Shown: positions 34,912 through 46,790, counted from the stretch's first letter. The stretch: 64,000 nucleotides of DNA from Sanderia malayensis (GCA_013076295.1 RQOL01000861.1:558001-622000); one strand, 5' to 3'. Notes: generated by a model from the letters alone, not told the origin. A program made the numbers and translations.

Positions 34912-35693
34912 GGGCCCATGTACAGTCGACTTTCTGCGGACTTAGCTCAGTGGTGGTAATTAATTGGAATGCAAGGAATTGAGAAATTTGCTCAACGCTG
35001 AAAAGCAGCATGTTGTCATCATGCATTGCTCATGTAACTGCCTGATGACAGTAATAAACGAAAACAACATGGCTGGTTTTCGAAGCTCAGAACAAGATCA
35101 ATATTACATGTTATGAAAACGTACAGGAGAAATGTTCTGAATGAATTGTGAATTATGCCCCTCCATTGGCAAGTACCGTTATATTTTGGGTAAATATAAC
35201 GGTACTTGCCGTTATATTTTGGGCAAAAAATGGCTCCACGTTTACGAATGCCCCCTCCATCATTTCAGTCCTACATGTTTGAGAGGCAGCACTCTGAGGC
35301 CAATCTCATTTATGCTTGCATTTATATAGAAAATGTTCAAGCAGTCCTTTTGTTAAACATTTTCTGTTGTTTTTTCCAGCAAATAAACTATAAATATAAA
35401 GAAAACCTTTTCTCTTCTTCGGGCATTTTTAATTGCATGCGTGACCTCAACAACAAAATGAAAACAAAACCTGCCTTTCTTTCTTGCACAACAGCGAATA
35501 TGTTATTGGCAATGACAGGAGGAATTAAAGTGAGCAAGTTGAGCACCTCGCGAGGTGCTCAAAGCTGCGGGGTGTTGCTCAGGCCAGAGATGACCATCTA
35601 CAGTTCTGAGCAAGAGAACCCTGGGGCGATAATTGGGATAATCCCCGAAAATATGCAAGTTTTCTTGACTTGAGCATGACTGTACATGGGCCC
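34912..35693. mobile_element. TIR element with TAA flanks, right of the tandem pair
   Basis: Ends GGGCCCATGTACAGTCGAC and inverse ACTGTACATGGGCCC, TAA on both sides (34909-34911, 35694-35696). The interior includes a short inverted repeat around AAGTACCGTTATATTTTGGG. The open frame 35206-35673 lies wholly inside and shows no domain. Confidence 0.7.
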
Positions 35694-35696
35694 TAA

Positions 35697-36020
35697 GATC
35701 AGAATATATCGCTTAATCAAACACATACACGTGCGGCAAATACAGAGGGAACATATTGGACGACACGATGGTGTTACTCAGACAGACAGACACGGTACCG
35801 GAACATGACATACAAACACGCAAGATTAACACATAGATACAAATTTGTACAAGAATCCGAAATGCTACATTAGTGTGGAATTTCGGCTGCTGAGTAAAAT
35901 GTGACATTTTCACAAACATAAAACTCTTTGAAACACTTCTTGTGAGGACGTTTGGTCGGCACTTAATTCTCGATTAAATGTTCAACTAAATGTTGATATA
36001 GATGCACAATTTTGTGAGTA
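35697..36020. other. Region upstream of the split PIN-like gene
   Basis: Possible promoter and leader of the gene that starts at 36021. No TATA box or other element can be named with confidence. Confidence 0.3.
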
Positions 36021-36563
36021 ATGGCTGCAACATCACCGTTTCTTCGTGCAAAATCCACAAGTGATATAAACGAATTGTGTTTGATTTCTTGTCAGACTAT
36101 CAGGAAAAAAGAGAAATCACAAAGGCTTGGCGAGAAGGGGAAAGAGAATTTAAGGGCCCAACCGCAAGCTTGGAGCAAAATCGATATATCACTGGACAAT
36201 GAAAAGCACCATTTTACAGAAGTTGTGCTCAGATTATCAGATGAAAATTATGTCCACAGACGAGTGCATGCAACTTGCAGAGCAGATTTCCGAAACAAAA
36301 TAGAGCGAGTTCAAGAGACCTTTGGTCTCAAGTCAGATGATGCTAACGGAAGGAAGCAAGATGATGATAAAAGCTCGGTGCAGGGCTCCAGCAAAAGCAC
36401 AAGGTCGTTTTATGAACCTATGCAATACAATGTTTGCTTTCTTTTTAATTTGGAGAGAAACAGTGACATGAACCCGTACAAACAGTGTGGCTTGGCACGT
36501 TGTTCTAGTGACGCAACAGCTCACCTGTTGATTGCTCGGAAAGATTATTATCTCCAAGACCCA
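36021..36563 (+). pseudogene. PIN-like gene segment 1, N-terminal exon
   Basis: Starts at ATG 36021. Contains LISCQTIRKKEKSQRLGEKG, VHATCRADFRNKIERVQE and NPYKQCGLARCSSDATA followed by RKDYYLQDP. Paired cysteines suggest metal binding, but one expected pair reads CFLFN where relatives have CFVCN as I recall. Ends inside the 10-bp TSD of the Mutator-like element. The open frame continuing to 36575 is created by that element. Confidence 0.65.
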
Positions 36564-37726
36564 CGACGATACTAAAAAGCGGAACACGCCGGAACATGCC
36601 AGAACAAGCCAAGAACAGGCTGAACACTCCAAGAACAAGCCAAGAACACGCCAAGAACAGGTCGAAATAATCGTTTAAAAGCCAATAACAATCCATTGTG
36701 ATCAATAACTAAGGTAGAAGATGCCATTCTTACCATTTCAGTAACTTTTCTTGAAATTAGAACATTAATTTTTAACTTTCTGGTCCAACATTTAGGCCGC
36801 CATGATAACAACAATTCACTTCCATTGTTATTGCAAGCTTTTGTTGTTTTCTACCAATCATGCAAATGGAGATTGCCTTAGACATTTATCACTTCGCCAT
36901 CAATGTCTGAGGCAATCCCCATTTGTTTCCTGACGTGACGTAGAACACTCCAGGACAGTTTGACTTCATGAAGTGAAGTGTGTCAATAATCTCTTGTTCG
37001 TGTATTTATCTTCTTAATACTAGTTCATTTGCAAAAACATATGTTATTATTTCCTTTAACTGCGTTACCAGTACGGTATTTTAGCTAATTGGTGTCCACC
37101 TTCTTTGCACCACTGATTCCTACTAGCAACAGCAATAAGAAAGGTTTGATATTAGCGCACCCCCTATGTATTAATCGAAAGGACTGCTGGATAGAAGTAT
37201 GAACTGACATCTTTTACTTTTTATATCTATAACAACATTTTTAAAACTATGCAAAACATTGTCATTTTGTTGGAGGGTGGCTGGCCTAGAAATTTTCACC
37301 CGCTTACAGAGGGAGTATCGGCCGTTAGCACTCTAGATTATCTTTTTCATCACTCAGATCTCTATGCCCTCTAATCGCGGCCACTATTTTGCAGCTTGAT
37401 ACTTCAAAACCCTGTGACTGAAACCCTGATGATTGGTGGAAAGCAACAAAAGCTTGCAATAACAATGGAAGTGAATTGTTGTTATCATGGCGGCCTAAAT
37501 GTTGGACAAGAAAGTTAAAAATTAATGTTCTAACTTCAAGAAAAGTTACTGAAGTGGTAAGAATGGCATCTTCTACCTTAGTTATTGATCACAATGGATT
37601 GTTATTGGCTTTTAAACGATTATTTCGACCTGTTCTTGGCGTGTTCTTGGCTTGTTCTTGGAGTGTTCAGCCTGTTCTTGGCTTGTTCTGGCATGTTCCG
37701 GCGTGTTCCGCTTTTTAGTATCGTCG
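36564..37726. mobile_element. Mutator-like (MULE) TIR element with 10-bp TSD
   Basis: Ends CGACGATACTAAAAAGCGG and the inverse, TIR about 300 bp including repeated GAACACGCC/AAGAACA units. Flanked by CCAAGACCCA at 36554-36563 and 37727-37736, a perfect 10-bp duplication. Long TIRs and a 9-11 bp TSD are typical of Mutator-like elements. No transposase. Removing it rejoins YYLQDP with SRRFYEAS in frame. A related piece lies at the right edge of the window. Confidence 0.9.
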
Positions 37727-37763
37727 CCAAGACCCATCTCGTCGGTTTTATGAAGCTTCCTTA
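37727..37763 (+). pseudogene. PIN-like gene segment 2
   Basis: Only about 11 codons (QDPSRRFYEAS) between two elements. It continues segment 1 in frame when the Mutator-like element is removed. Confidence 0.65.
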
Positions 37764-37764
37764 A

Positions 37765-39284
37765 AGTGCCCCTACACCTTATTTTTTTATTGGCTAAAGC
37801 TATAGATTCGAATGCGCTGATTCTGAATCCGTTTATATTTTTTTGATATGACAAGTAGTTTTTGAGATACGAGGCAACGCGTGCCACTTTTTCGTGGTCA
37901 ACTTTTAGGACCGTAATTTACCTACTATGACATCATAGTAGGTAAACTCCAATGTAATGGCTGCTCGTTGTACTCAGTGGCGGCGGGCGTAGGCCTACAT
38001 TCAGCATAATAAATAGTGTTTGCGTTGCGCTTTTGTCGTGTCTCGTAATGTGTATTCGTGGGTATTTGTGCAATTTTGGTGATCAGAATCGAATAGAAAG
38101 TTTCCACGAATTAACATTCTTTGTCGGATAGTAGTTCATGACAGTAGGGATTGCAGTGCCGAGGAATGCGAAGATGGCGAGGGGATAGGATTGATCGTAT
38201 CGTAGAGCAAAGCAGATCGTTGATAGTGATACCGATGAAGGAGAAACCTGATGCATTTGATGCCATTTGGCTGAGAACTCTTTCAGTCAAAGCCATGAAA
38301 GAGATGTGAGCAAGAAAAGAAATATTGAAAGAAAACTTTCTGGGCATTTGACTAGATCTGAATTATTATCTTTTTGTTGTGTTTGTGATGAAGCAAAAGT
38401 GTATATCAAAATTCAATATACGCAATAATTTAGGCCATCATATCCGTGTCAGTCTAAACCTTTGGGGTTTGAGGAAGCTTGAAACGATTCGATTTTCATT
38501 TGGAACAGCAAGTGTAGAAAATCTGCAACATAATTCCTTATTACTACACATGAATTTCGTTATTGTACCGAAATTATTGCGCTTTGTTGTTTGATTTATT
38601 TCATTCATGATGAGGCGTCCATAGAATTTCTTCCGTCGTTGCGAATTGATGAAATCTATCCATCTCCTTCTCCTCACAGTTTTAGGGCGATCATTCTCAT
38701 AAAGCAGAATTTTGTGAAGCCATACAAATTTTGATTTATCGGGTGTATTTCCATGGGCTAGCAAAACACATCGATATGGCATATTATCCCAGTTTTATCA
38801 TCATGTTTTGATGCTCTTCTTGGCATCCCCGTTCCCGTACAGTTTTAACATTGCACGGCCCACGCCCGCCTCCACTGAGCACAACGAGCAGCCACTACAT
38901 GGGAATTTTGTAATTCCTCCCCACAGCTGCAAACTCATCGCAAGCCTTTCAAATTTCAATGTCATAATGCGCCGACCTGTTTCTAATCATCAAAGTCAAA
39001 AAAACAAATATCGAGTGCCTCGTATGAGAGAAAATTGATGCCGGATTTGTTGCTTCAGTACGGGAAAATGAACGGGGCACAATGGCACCAACTATGATGT
39101 CATAGTAGGTAGATCCCAGTCCTAAAAGTTGACCACAAAAAATGGCGAAAATGACGAAACATCGACACTTCCCCACGTTATAACTCGTTAACTAGACGTC
39201 AGATTTAAAAAATATTTTCGTATCTAAAATCAGCGAAGAAAGTTTTATCGATATAAAGAATAAAAAAATAAGGTGTAGGGGCAC
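37765..39284. mobile_element. Palindromic TTAA-flanked TIR element, copy 2
   Basis: Same family as 59-1553 but in the opposite orientation. Ends AGTGCCCCTACACC and inverse GGTGTAGGGGCAC, with TTAA at 37761-37764 and 39285-39288. 1.5 kb, no transposase. Confidence 0.8.
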
Positions 39285-39288
39285 TTAA

Positions 39289-41612
39289 GGCGGATTTACA
39301 CGGTACAAGTTGGCTACAAGTTTTTTCGATATTGGACTGCAAACTTGAACTTGTATCGGCTATTACTAAAAGCGGGAACGGGGAACGGTCGGGGAACGAC
39401 CGGGGAACGGAATAACCTGGGAACGACCGGGGAACGGTCGGGGAACCGTCGGGGAACCGTCGGGGAACGGTCGGGGAACGGAAGTATGAAACCGTTTGAA
39501 ATTTACAAGTTTTTACACGTTTATGAAACGTTACGAAACGTTTACCTATCATAACTGTAAATAAAATCTACAGTCTTAATAGGTAAACAAGGTAAACTTT
39601 ATAGTTTTAATATGTAAACAACGAAAGACCAGATGCATTTTGTGAATGTGAATATCGCCCGCTTTGATGACTTCCGATTCGCTGTTTGTATCATCACTCC
39701 GTCCAATGCGAGCTGTCAACGATGTCTGTTCAACACCAATAATTTAGTGGTCAGGGGGTAGACTGTAATTCAGAATTAATGACTTGCCTAACCAATAACA
39801 TAGAATGAGAAAATATACTATGCCCATGAAACAAACTCGAAGAATGTAGAAAGAATGCGCCATCTTATCTTTTCTGGGCCATCTTATAATATGTAGAATT
39901 AGAAAATGTGATTGAGTATGATGTAAGATATATAGAATTAGAATATAGGATTTTTGAAGAATACAACAACATCATCAGGCGGACCGGACGTTGGGTTTTT
40001 AATCTCATATTTCCACTTTTTGGCCTTTGTCATCGGTGTCAGAAGTCTTTGTTTGTTCGTCTTTTGTTCTGCCTCTCAGGAGCTTTGCTCGACAGGTATT
40101 ACGCGTACTGCACTCTTTGAATCTAACTAAACGTGCTGCGGTGAGAAACCCCCTGGCGAACACATTTCGAAATGACATAGTTATTCTATGAAAGATCTAA
40201 TCGTGCCCCGCCAATAATTTTGTCATATTCAAGGCAGGAATTGAGAAACAATTACACCCTGTTCCGATTCAAACCATTCCCAAAATGCTCCAATAAAGAC
40301 AGCCGAAAGCGCTTACATGACGTTGACATTGTTGTGCCAAAGTTATTATGTCAAGGATCGAGTTTCTCCCCGTCATTGTTAATTGCTGTTGTCTATTATC
40401 ACCAACGGACAATCACGTGATATGATATTTCATATGTTTTGTAACACGTTATTTCCTTCCACTCACTTACAATCCTTGTGATATGTAGAGTTAGAACGTG
40501 TTCTCATCTAATCTTCATCATGTCCGTCATTAAAAGCTATATCATATTTTCGTTTATTATACTGTTCTGTTCTGTTAACATTTTCTTATGTAATAAATCT
40601 CAATAAATTTTCAAAAATCTTATATTCTAATTCTATATATCTTACATGATACTCAATCACATTCTTTAATTCTACATTTCTTATATATTGAATTCTGTAT
40701 ATTCTCTGTTTTATGTGTATTTCTTGTTATTTCATTCTTCGAGTTTGTTTCATGGGGCATAGTATATTTTTTCATTATATGTTATTGGTTACACGAGTCA
40801 TTAATTCTGAATTCGTTCCCAGGTTATTCCGTTCCCCGGTCGTTCCCCGACCGTTCCCCGTTCCCGCTTTTAGTAATAGCCAACTTGTATCGTGTAAATG
40901 CCCTAAAATTCTGTTCACGCCTGTTGTTTTGATTGACGTTAATCCTCCATCACAGTCGAAAAATTTCTGACTCGATGTCAAAAAGTTTTTCAGTTCACAC
41001 CATTTTTTCAAAGACGCCGCAAATCGCTACTTCACGTAAGGTTTGTTTTGATTCGCGAATCGCAGATTTTGGGAAGGAAAACTCAATTTTTGCAGCAAAA
41101 TGGTTCTACAAAATTTTAGCACCATAATTAATTAAATATTCAAAACAAGCCATTACTAATTATGGTATAATAAAATAATAATAATAATCATTATCCATCA
41201 AAAGGTTTATTACAATATTATTTGCATTTTCATTGCTGATTATGGTGCTGCTTGTATTGCGGTGGGCCTAATATGCTTTTGGACAAATTAGCGTTGTATA
41301 TATCCATTTCTAACATGTTTTTGGCATGGTCATCTGAAATATGAAGGACAATAGGAGGCATGTGACTGTAGAAACAGTTTGAGAGACGTTTGCAAACCAT
41401 CTTTATGGCCCGGAACGCGTTTCATGGCATGGGACAATGTTGTTGCTTGTTTTGAGTATTTAATTAATTATGGTGCTGAAATTTTGTCATAAATTTCTTC
41501 ATAAATCTGATAATTTAAGTTGACGCACGCGAGATAAACTTTTATCCGTTATCAGAACCATTTTGCTGCAAAAATTGAGTTTTGTAGCCAACTTGTACCG
41601 TGTAAATCCGCC
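39289..41612. mobile_element. TIR element (GGCGGATTTACACGG) with internal nested repeats
   Basis: Ends GGCGGATTTACACGGTACAA and inverse TTGTACCGTGTAAATCCGCC. Left flank TTAA is shared with the previous element and the right flank is TTTA, consistent with insertion into its TTAA copy followed by one change. Inside are GGGGAACGGTC/GGGGAACGACC tandem units (39376-39480), inverted at about 40815-40865, and a further inverted pair around TTAATTAATTATGGTGCTGA (about 41100 and 41465). Confidence 0.65.
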
Positions 41613-41875
41613 TTTACACCTAAAACTTTATCTTAGCGGACAAGTACATGACGTATTTGCAGCTGATGTGTTTTACCATCAATCATGTTACGTAAAGTAA
41701 ACCCACTCGCCCATCGCTGCAAAGGGAAAAGGGGAAGCTAATGATTCTAAGAAAGCAGACGTTATGCAAGCATTTTTTACACAATGAAAAGGAGAATGAT
41801 ACGCCATAAAGAAGCATTTCTGCTAAACGAGCTTTTAAATGATGTGAGGATTGTAAGCGAAGAGGATGGTTTTCA
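41613..41875 (+). pseudogene. PIN-like gene segment 3
   Basis: Reads KLYLSGQVHDVFAADVFYHQ then SCYVK with a TAA at about 41697, ANDSKKADVMQAFF, a frame change, then RRMIRHKEAFLLNELLNDV and SEEDGF. Parallels the captured fragment at 16966-17343. Confidence 0.65.
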
Positions 41876-42892
41876 TAGCCTGCGTGCAGCCTCAAAATCT
41901 TCAAACGTGAAGAGTAGAGTCTGCGCAACAATGAACGAAAAGCCGTACAGCTGAGTCAGCAGAAAAGCTGCCTCACTTTCAAATAGAAAATCCGCTGAGT
42001 GAAAGCGACACGCTTTCAATACCGCTCGAAGTCACTCTCCTGAATTTTATCCTGTCTCATTTCTTCTCTCGGGACTGATATGTTTGACAATTAAAGGTTA
42101 ATAATTTAAGTCAGATCTCCTGAACACCAATTTGTTGCTTACGTAGCTTAAAAAATTTGGGAAAAATCCCATCAAAAGTGAAGTCGGAATCGGAAATCAA
42201 ACTGAATGAAGAAATGAAGGTAGCATGTGTCGCACGGAGAGTAAATTCCTTAGAGAAAACTTATTTTTGAAGAGTGTTGCGTTTTTAGAATAGCGAACCA
42301 AAATAATATAATACACTGTCACGTAGTCTTTCCTGTTATTCTTTTTTTGATTGGGTCAATCCTCTGTCTTTTCAACAATCACAATCCTTGTCAATATTAA
42401 AGCCAAGAGATATGGCCTACATTCCACATTCGTTGTCAGTGAATTGAGAGGTTGCACATATTGTTCTGAAAATGTCATGCATATTATTTTTGCTTATTTT
42501 ATCCAAAAATAAATCTTGGGATTGTAACCCAAAGCACAATTTTACAAAAGACAACGCTTCGCAAAATTTGTCTTCATTCCAAGGAACAGCTTTCTCTTTC
42601 GCAGCTATGATCGCCATTTGAGAATAATAATAAAAACAAAACAACCCGACCCGCGCGATGCTTTGCCATTTTCACGCGGTGGAACGGCGATTAGGACAAT
42701 GGAAATTGCATTTGACCAATCAAATCATCTGGCAGAAAGTTGCCAGATAGATTTGATTGGCTACTAAACAATAGACAAACAGAAGATAAAGAGGATTAAA
42801 ATTTATGAACACGAGGCTCGTACAAGCTTTCGTCCATTGTTGCGCAGACTCTACTCTTCACGTTTGAAGATTTTGAGGCTGCACGCAGGCTA
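41876..42892. mobile_element. hAT-like TIR element with 8-bp TSD
   Basis: Ends TAGCCTGCGTGCAGCCTCAA and the inverse; TIR at least 58 bp. GGTTTTCA at 41868-41875 and 42893-42900 is a perfect 8-bp duplication, the hAT hallmark. No transposase. Its removal joins EEDG with FHESIVKG in frame. Confidence 0.85.
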
Positions 42893-43012
42893 GGTTTTCA
42901 TGAATCTATCGTCAAAGGCACAAAGTCATTAAAGAGATATTTACTTAAAGAATTTGATGAAAAACTTCCCCTATTTCCCGTCTGCCAAATATGTGTAACG
43001 TGTACAGTGGCA
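42893..43012 (+). pseudogene. PIN-like gene segment 4
   Basis: GFHESIVKGTKSLKRYLLKE then FDEKLPLFPV, followed by a frame loss at about 42985. The corresponding part of the copy at 17.2 kb is PINNTAAFKKKLICVFP. Confidence 0.55.
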
Positions 43013-43671
43013 CAGTAGTATGACACAGATAGAGACGTTCTTCAGCGAGGTCTTACTAATTCAGAATCACACATATATCTAACTATTTTACACACATACA
43101 AAGACTATACATTGACGGAGTTCTGGCTAGTGTCTGTCGTTACCGGAACACTGAGACAATACACAAGCTAAGATAAGAACATAAACTGTACATGACGAGG
43201 GCATAGTCTATTAACCGGACCTTGAGACCATGGACCCCGGACCCCGGACCATACCATGTGACCGGACCATAGGACCGGACCATAGGACCAGACCATAAGA
43301 CCAGACCATAGTTTCGGACCAGAGGGAATCCCCACATTTATGAAGTAATTTAAATTAATTGTTACGGCTTCGGTTATGTCTTTGGTGATATTTCCGGGCA
43401 TCACGATATTTACATTCGTGACTTCTTGATAAATTGTCAACTTGGTTCCTGTCTACTGAGGCTCTACTCTTTCTCTGTTCACCAATATTTCTCTCATGAG
43501 ATTCGAACAAGCAAATAGTACGCACACATACAATACACAAAATGACACAATCATATTTATTCCTTCATTTCTGTCACGAAACCAAGAGCTTCTTTAAAGC
43601 ATACAATAACGACTATCGCCAACACACTAGGGAGGCTGGCGCGCTTCGCGCGCCACCTCCCTAGTGTGTTG
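43013..43671. other. Inserted non-coding sequence
   Basis: Contains a short degenerate tandem of GGACCATAGGACC-type units at about 43200-43325. No gene recognised. Confidence 0.5.
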
Positions 43672-44215
43672 GCCTTCGATCTGAGTGGAACAGCGATCTT
43701 GAACAAAAGTGGGGTGGGTTTCTGTTATTTTGGCCTTCGATCTGAGTGTAACAGCGATCTTCAACAAAAGTGGGCTGGGTTTCTGTTATTTTGGCCTTCG
43801 ATCTGAGTGGGACAGCCATTTTCAACAAAAGTTGGGTGGGTTTCTGTCGTTTTGGCCTTCCATCTGAGTAGGACAGCAATCTTCAACAAAAGTGGGGTGG
43901 GGTTATGTTGTTTTGGCCTTCGATCTGAGTGGGAAAGCAATCTTCAACAAAAGTGGGGCGGGGTTATGTTGTTTTGGCCTTCGACCTGAGTGGGATAGCG
44001 ATCTTCAGCAAAAGCGGGGTTGGTTTCAGTTGTTTTGGCCTTCGACCTGAGTGGGATAGCGATCTTCAACAAAAGTGGGGTGGGCTTCTGTTGTTTTGGC
44101 TTTGGATCTGAGTTGAATAGCGATCTTAAACAAAAGTGGGGTGGGTTTTTTATTGTTATTGCCTCTGATCTGAGTGGAACAGTGATATTGAACAAAAGTG
44201 GGATGGACACGCAAA
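43672..44215. repeat. Minisatellite, 61-bp unit, nine copies
   Basis: CTGAGT starts at 43681, 43742, 43803, 43864, 43925, 43986, 44047, 44108 and 44170, a period of 61 (one 62). Each unit reads about TTGGCCTTCGATCTGAGTGG followed by an ATCTTCAACAAAAGTGGGG segment. Frames reported on both strands across it are by-products. Confidence 0.95.
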
Positions 44216-44264
44216 GTAATATACTTTCAGTTGAAATTATGCAAGTTTTAATAGTTCCATCCAT

Positions 44265-44640
44265 TCCCCGAACACACGGTCCATGGAACCCCCGAGCCCC
44301 TGTTTCCATTCCAGGTTGTTCCAGGTCCATGTTTTCCCCTGATGCGAGAAATCCAGCACTTTATTCCGCGTGGCAGAAGCACCTCAACTCAAAACCCACG
44401 CAGAAAATAAGCTCTGTGAACAATAGATCAGGTTTGCGAGTAATATCAGAAAACCATTGCGAATGAATTGATCCACTGGGTTTGAGATTTTGACTAAAGA
44501 ATGAACAATTTAAAAAGTACAGATCAAACCTCTCCCGAGCACACGGTGCATGTAATCCCGAGCCCCGATTGCCATTCCAAGTTGTCCCGGGTCCATGTTT
44601 TTCCCGATGCACAAATTTCAGAGCTATTTTAGCCAGTGTG
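44265..44640. repeat. Duplicated segment of about 100 bp, two copies
   Basis: ACACACGGTCCATGGAACCC near 44270 and the related ACACGGTGCATGTAATCCCG near 44540 begin copies that continue through CCATGTTTT-CCC-GATGC. They lie about 270 bp apart in the same orientation. Confidence 0.6.
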
Positions 44641-45091
44641 GAAGTGCTTTTAAATACAGCAGATCATGAAAGTTTTTAAACAATTCACTCACATATTTCG
44701 CAGGCCAAAATCCACAACTTTTGTGCTTTGAATAGCTAATCACGCTCAGTGGCAGGCACTTTTAGTATCCACGTGGAATTGAAGCAACCTTTTCAGGGTT
44801 TATCTGATCCAGAAAGAAAGTGATGTGCTTGAAAGATGAAATCACAATGTTAGCCTGCGGATGGCAAGTCGGCAATAGTAATTCAGCAAAATAGCGTTTA
44901 GGCAACTCCACGTGTTTAGAACGCCTTCGGTTAAGTGAAATCCCGAAATTGCTGTTTCTGAAATTCGTAATTTAGATCGTCGCATCCAGACCTGTTATTA
45001 TAAAAGCAGAATTCGATCATTCATTGTTTTAGTATTTGATTTAGTACAGTGGAGATTTCGAAAGCAAAGAAATATTTAGAAATTTAGACCT
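44641..45091. other. Non-coding interval
   Basis: No gene or paired repeats recognised. Confidence 0.35.
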
Positions 45092-46500
45092 AAGTTAAAC
45101 GTCGCTCTTCTCATGCGCCGAATCAAATACAATTAAGTACGGCAGTGGAGCGACTCTGGAGCGGCAGCAAGTTAAACGTCGAACTTAATTGTCGCTCCTA
45201 ATAGCATGTAACAATAGAACACTTCCACTTCCGTTGCTGTTCCTATTGTTGAAATCAAAGGTTCAAGTGAGCTTGGCGGGGTTTCGGCATTTTATTTAAC
45301 TTATTTCTAGATTTGAAAATGCTGTAGCAGAAGGTTTGGAATTGGAGGTACAAATCTGTTGCATTATTATATTCTACAGATAAAAACTTGTTTGATTGAT
45401 GCCATGTTATTGTTCGTCCAGAAACATGGATCTCTTTTCAGATAAAAGCATGCTACATTCATAACAATAGCCAGCAGATAGGCCAGCAACCCAACCATCC
45501 GCACCTTCATTTGTTTTAGAAATTGCAAAACTATTATTAATACTCACCTGTCTCAGGGTAAACTAATGACTTACTGATATTTAATACTCACCTGTCTCAG
45601 GAAGTGGGCGTTCGTGCGTTAGCCCTTGAACTGCCTGAGCAAAACCTAGCCCTAAGGTCGGTGATTGCCCAGGAAAACACTTTTCCCGCCAACGCACCTG
45701 TCACCGCAGCGAAAACTGCGGGATAAGGAAGGAAAAAGAAAAGAAAAGAACAGAAAAGAGAAGGGGGGAGTCGAGAAAAAAGGAAGAACGTAAAAGAAAA
45801 AAAAAATTGAGGGAGGGAAAACCAGGGTGGGGATGAAATTGTAGCTGTAATTTTAAGGCGTGAATACTGATCAGCATAAATCTCAAGGGATCTAGCAAGT
45901 TAGATAGCATGGTGTCACCCGCTGTGACCTCGTGATAATGCAAGCAGACAAACTACAGCCCTCCCCAGCAACAGTGACACTTCGCCCAGGTGGTATTAAC
46001 TGCGGTTAAATCAGGTCTAACCGATATCAAATGGATACCCCACAATCAATGCATTTGTATTTTGTTTCAATTGTACACGTTGTACATAGATTCATGTTGT
46101 TTTCAAACAGACAAGAACAGCCCATTACAACTTCAATGTGAAAAAACTCGTAAAAAACAAATCATATTTTGTCAATTGCCATAGAGATATTTTGTCCGGG
46201 ACGGGGGAAGAGACTATAAATTGTTCACTGCGCAAGCTCCACCTCGTTTGAGATGACAAATATATCATGTTAATTGCTTTATAATTTATGCATTGAGTTC
46301 GGCACATGAAAAGTTCGACGTTTAACTCCACGTCGCTCCAGGGTCGCATCATTGCATTTGGAGCGACTGGACGTGTCGCTCCAAATGCAATCTGCCGCTC
46401 CAAATCAAATCTGCCGTACTCAATCAAGTTATACGTCGCTCTTGTCATGCACTTAATTCACCTATTTGATTCGGCGCATGAGAAGAGCGACGTTTAACTT
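45092..46500. mobile_element. TIR element (AAGTTAAACGTCGC family)
   Basis: Left AAGTTAAACGTCGCTCTTCT continuing to CATGCGCCGAATCAAATA is inverted at 46464-46500. Further internal copies of GTCGCTCCAA/GGAGCGAC lie near both ends. No TSD could be fixed and no transposase seen. It contains a candidate structured-RNA retrocopy. Confidence 0.65.
45584..45790 (+). ncRNA. Candidate structured RNA or SINE-like retrocopy with A/G-rich tail
   Basis: From ATACTCACCTG the sequence can fold: CTCAGG pairs with CCTGAG around an inner GGGC/GCCC stem (45595-45640), CGGTGA pairs with TCACCG (about 45659-45706), and CCGCAG-CGAAAA-CTGCGG is a perfect hairpin (about 45704-45721). A purine-rich, A-rich tail follows directly. 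The first 19 bases are duplicated 45-50 bp upstream. I do not recognise the RNA; the start resembles U1 snRNA but the rest does not. Confidence 0.25.
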
Positions 46501-46574
46501 GGGCCTTAGAGCACATAAAAATTTCTATAAACCAGCTCATCAGAATATCTTGGTCTGCATATTAGCCCGGTGTT

Positions 46575-46790
46575 TGTCATGAGGAAAAATAGGTTGCTGG
46601 CCAATCATTGTTGTGAAGGAAAAGTTGCTCAAATTGAGCGGGAGCAACTCTTTATTTTAAAAATAGTTCGCAGGCCAATCAAAACATCGTATGAGGGTTG
46701 CTCAAATGGAGCGGGAGCAACTCTTTTTCAAAAATAGTTCGCAGACCAATCAAATCATCGTATAAGGGTTGCTCAAATGATCAAGGTCTC
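46575..46790. repeat. Short tandem repeat, about 75-bp unit
   Basis: GTTGCTCAAATTGAGCGGGA, then AGTTCGCAGGCCAATCAAAA, is repeated twice and partly a third time. Confidence 0.8.

Noticed and set aside
35206..35673. 155-codon open frame
   Set aside because: Entirely within a TAA-flanked TIR element, composition like its surroundings, no recognisable domain.
36333..36638. Minus-strand frames with cysteine-rich repeats (also 36505-36814, 37476-37718)
   Set aside because: They come from GAACA/TGTTC repeats in the arms of the Mutator-like element; both arms give the same peptide.
43140..44330. Several overlapping frames on both strands
   Set aside because: Shadows of the GGACCATA short tandem and of the 61-bp minisatellite.
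45584..45722. U1 snRNA gene
   Set aside because: Only the first 11 bases resemble U1; the expected Sm site and later stem-loops are absent.
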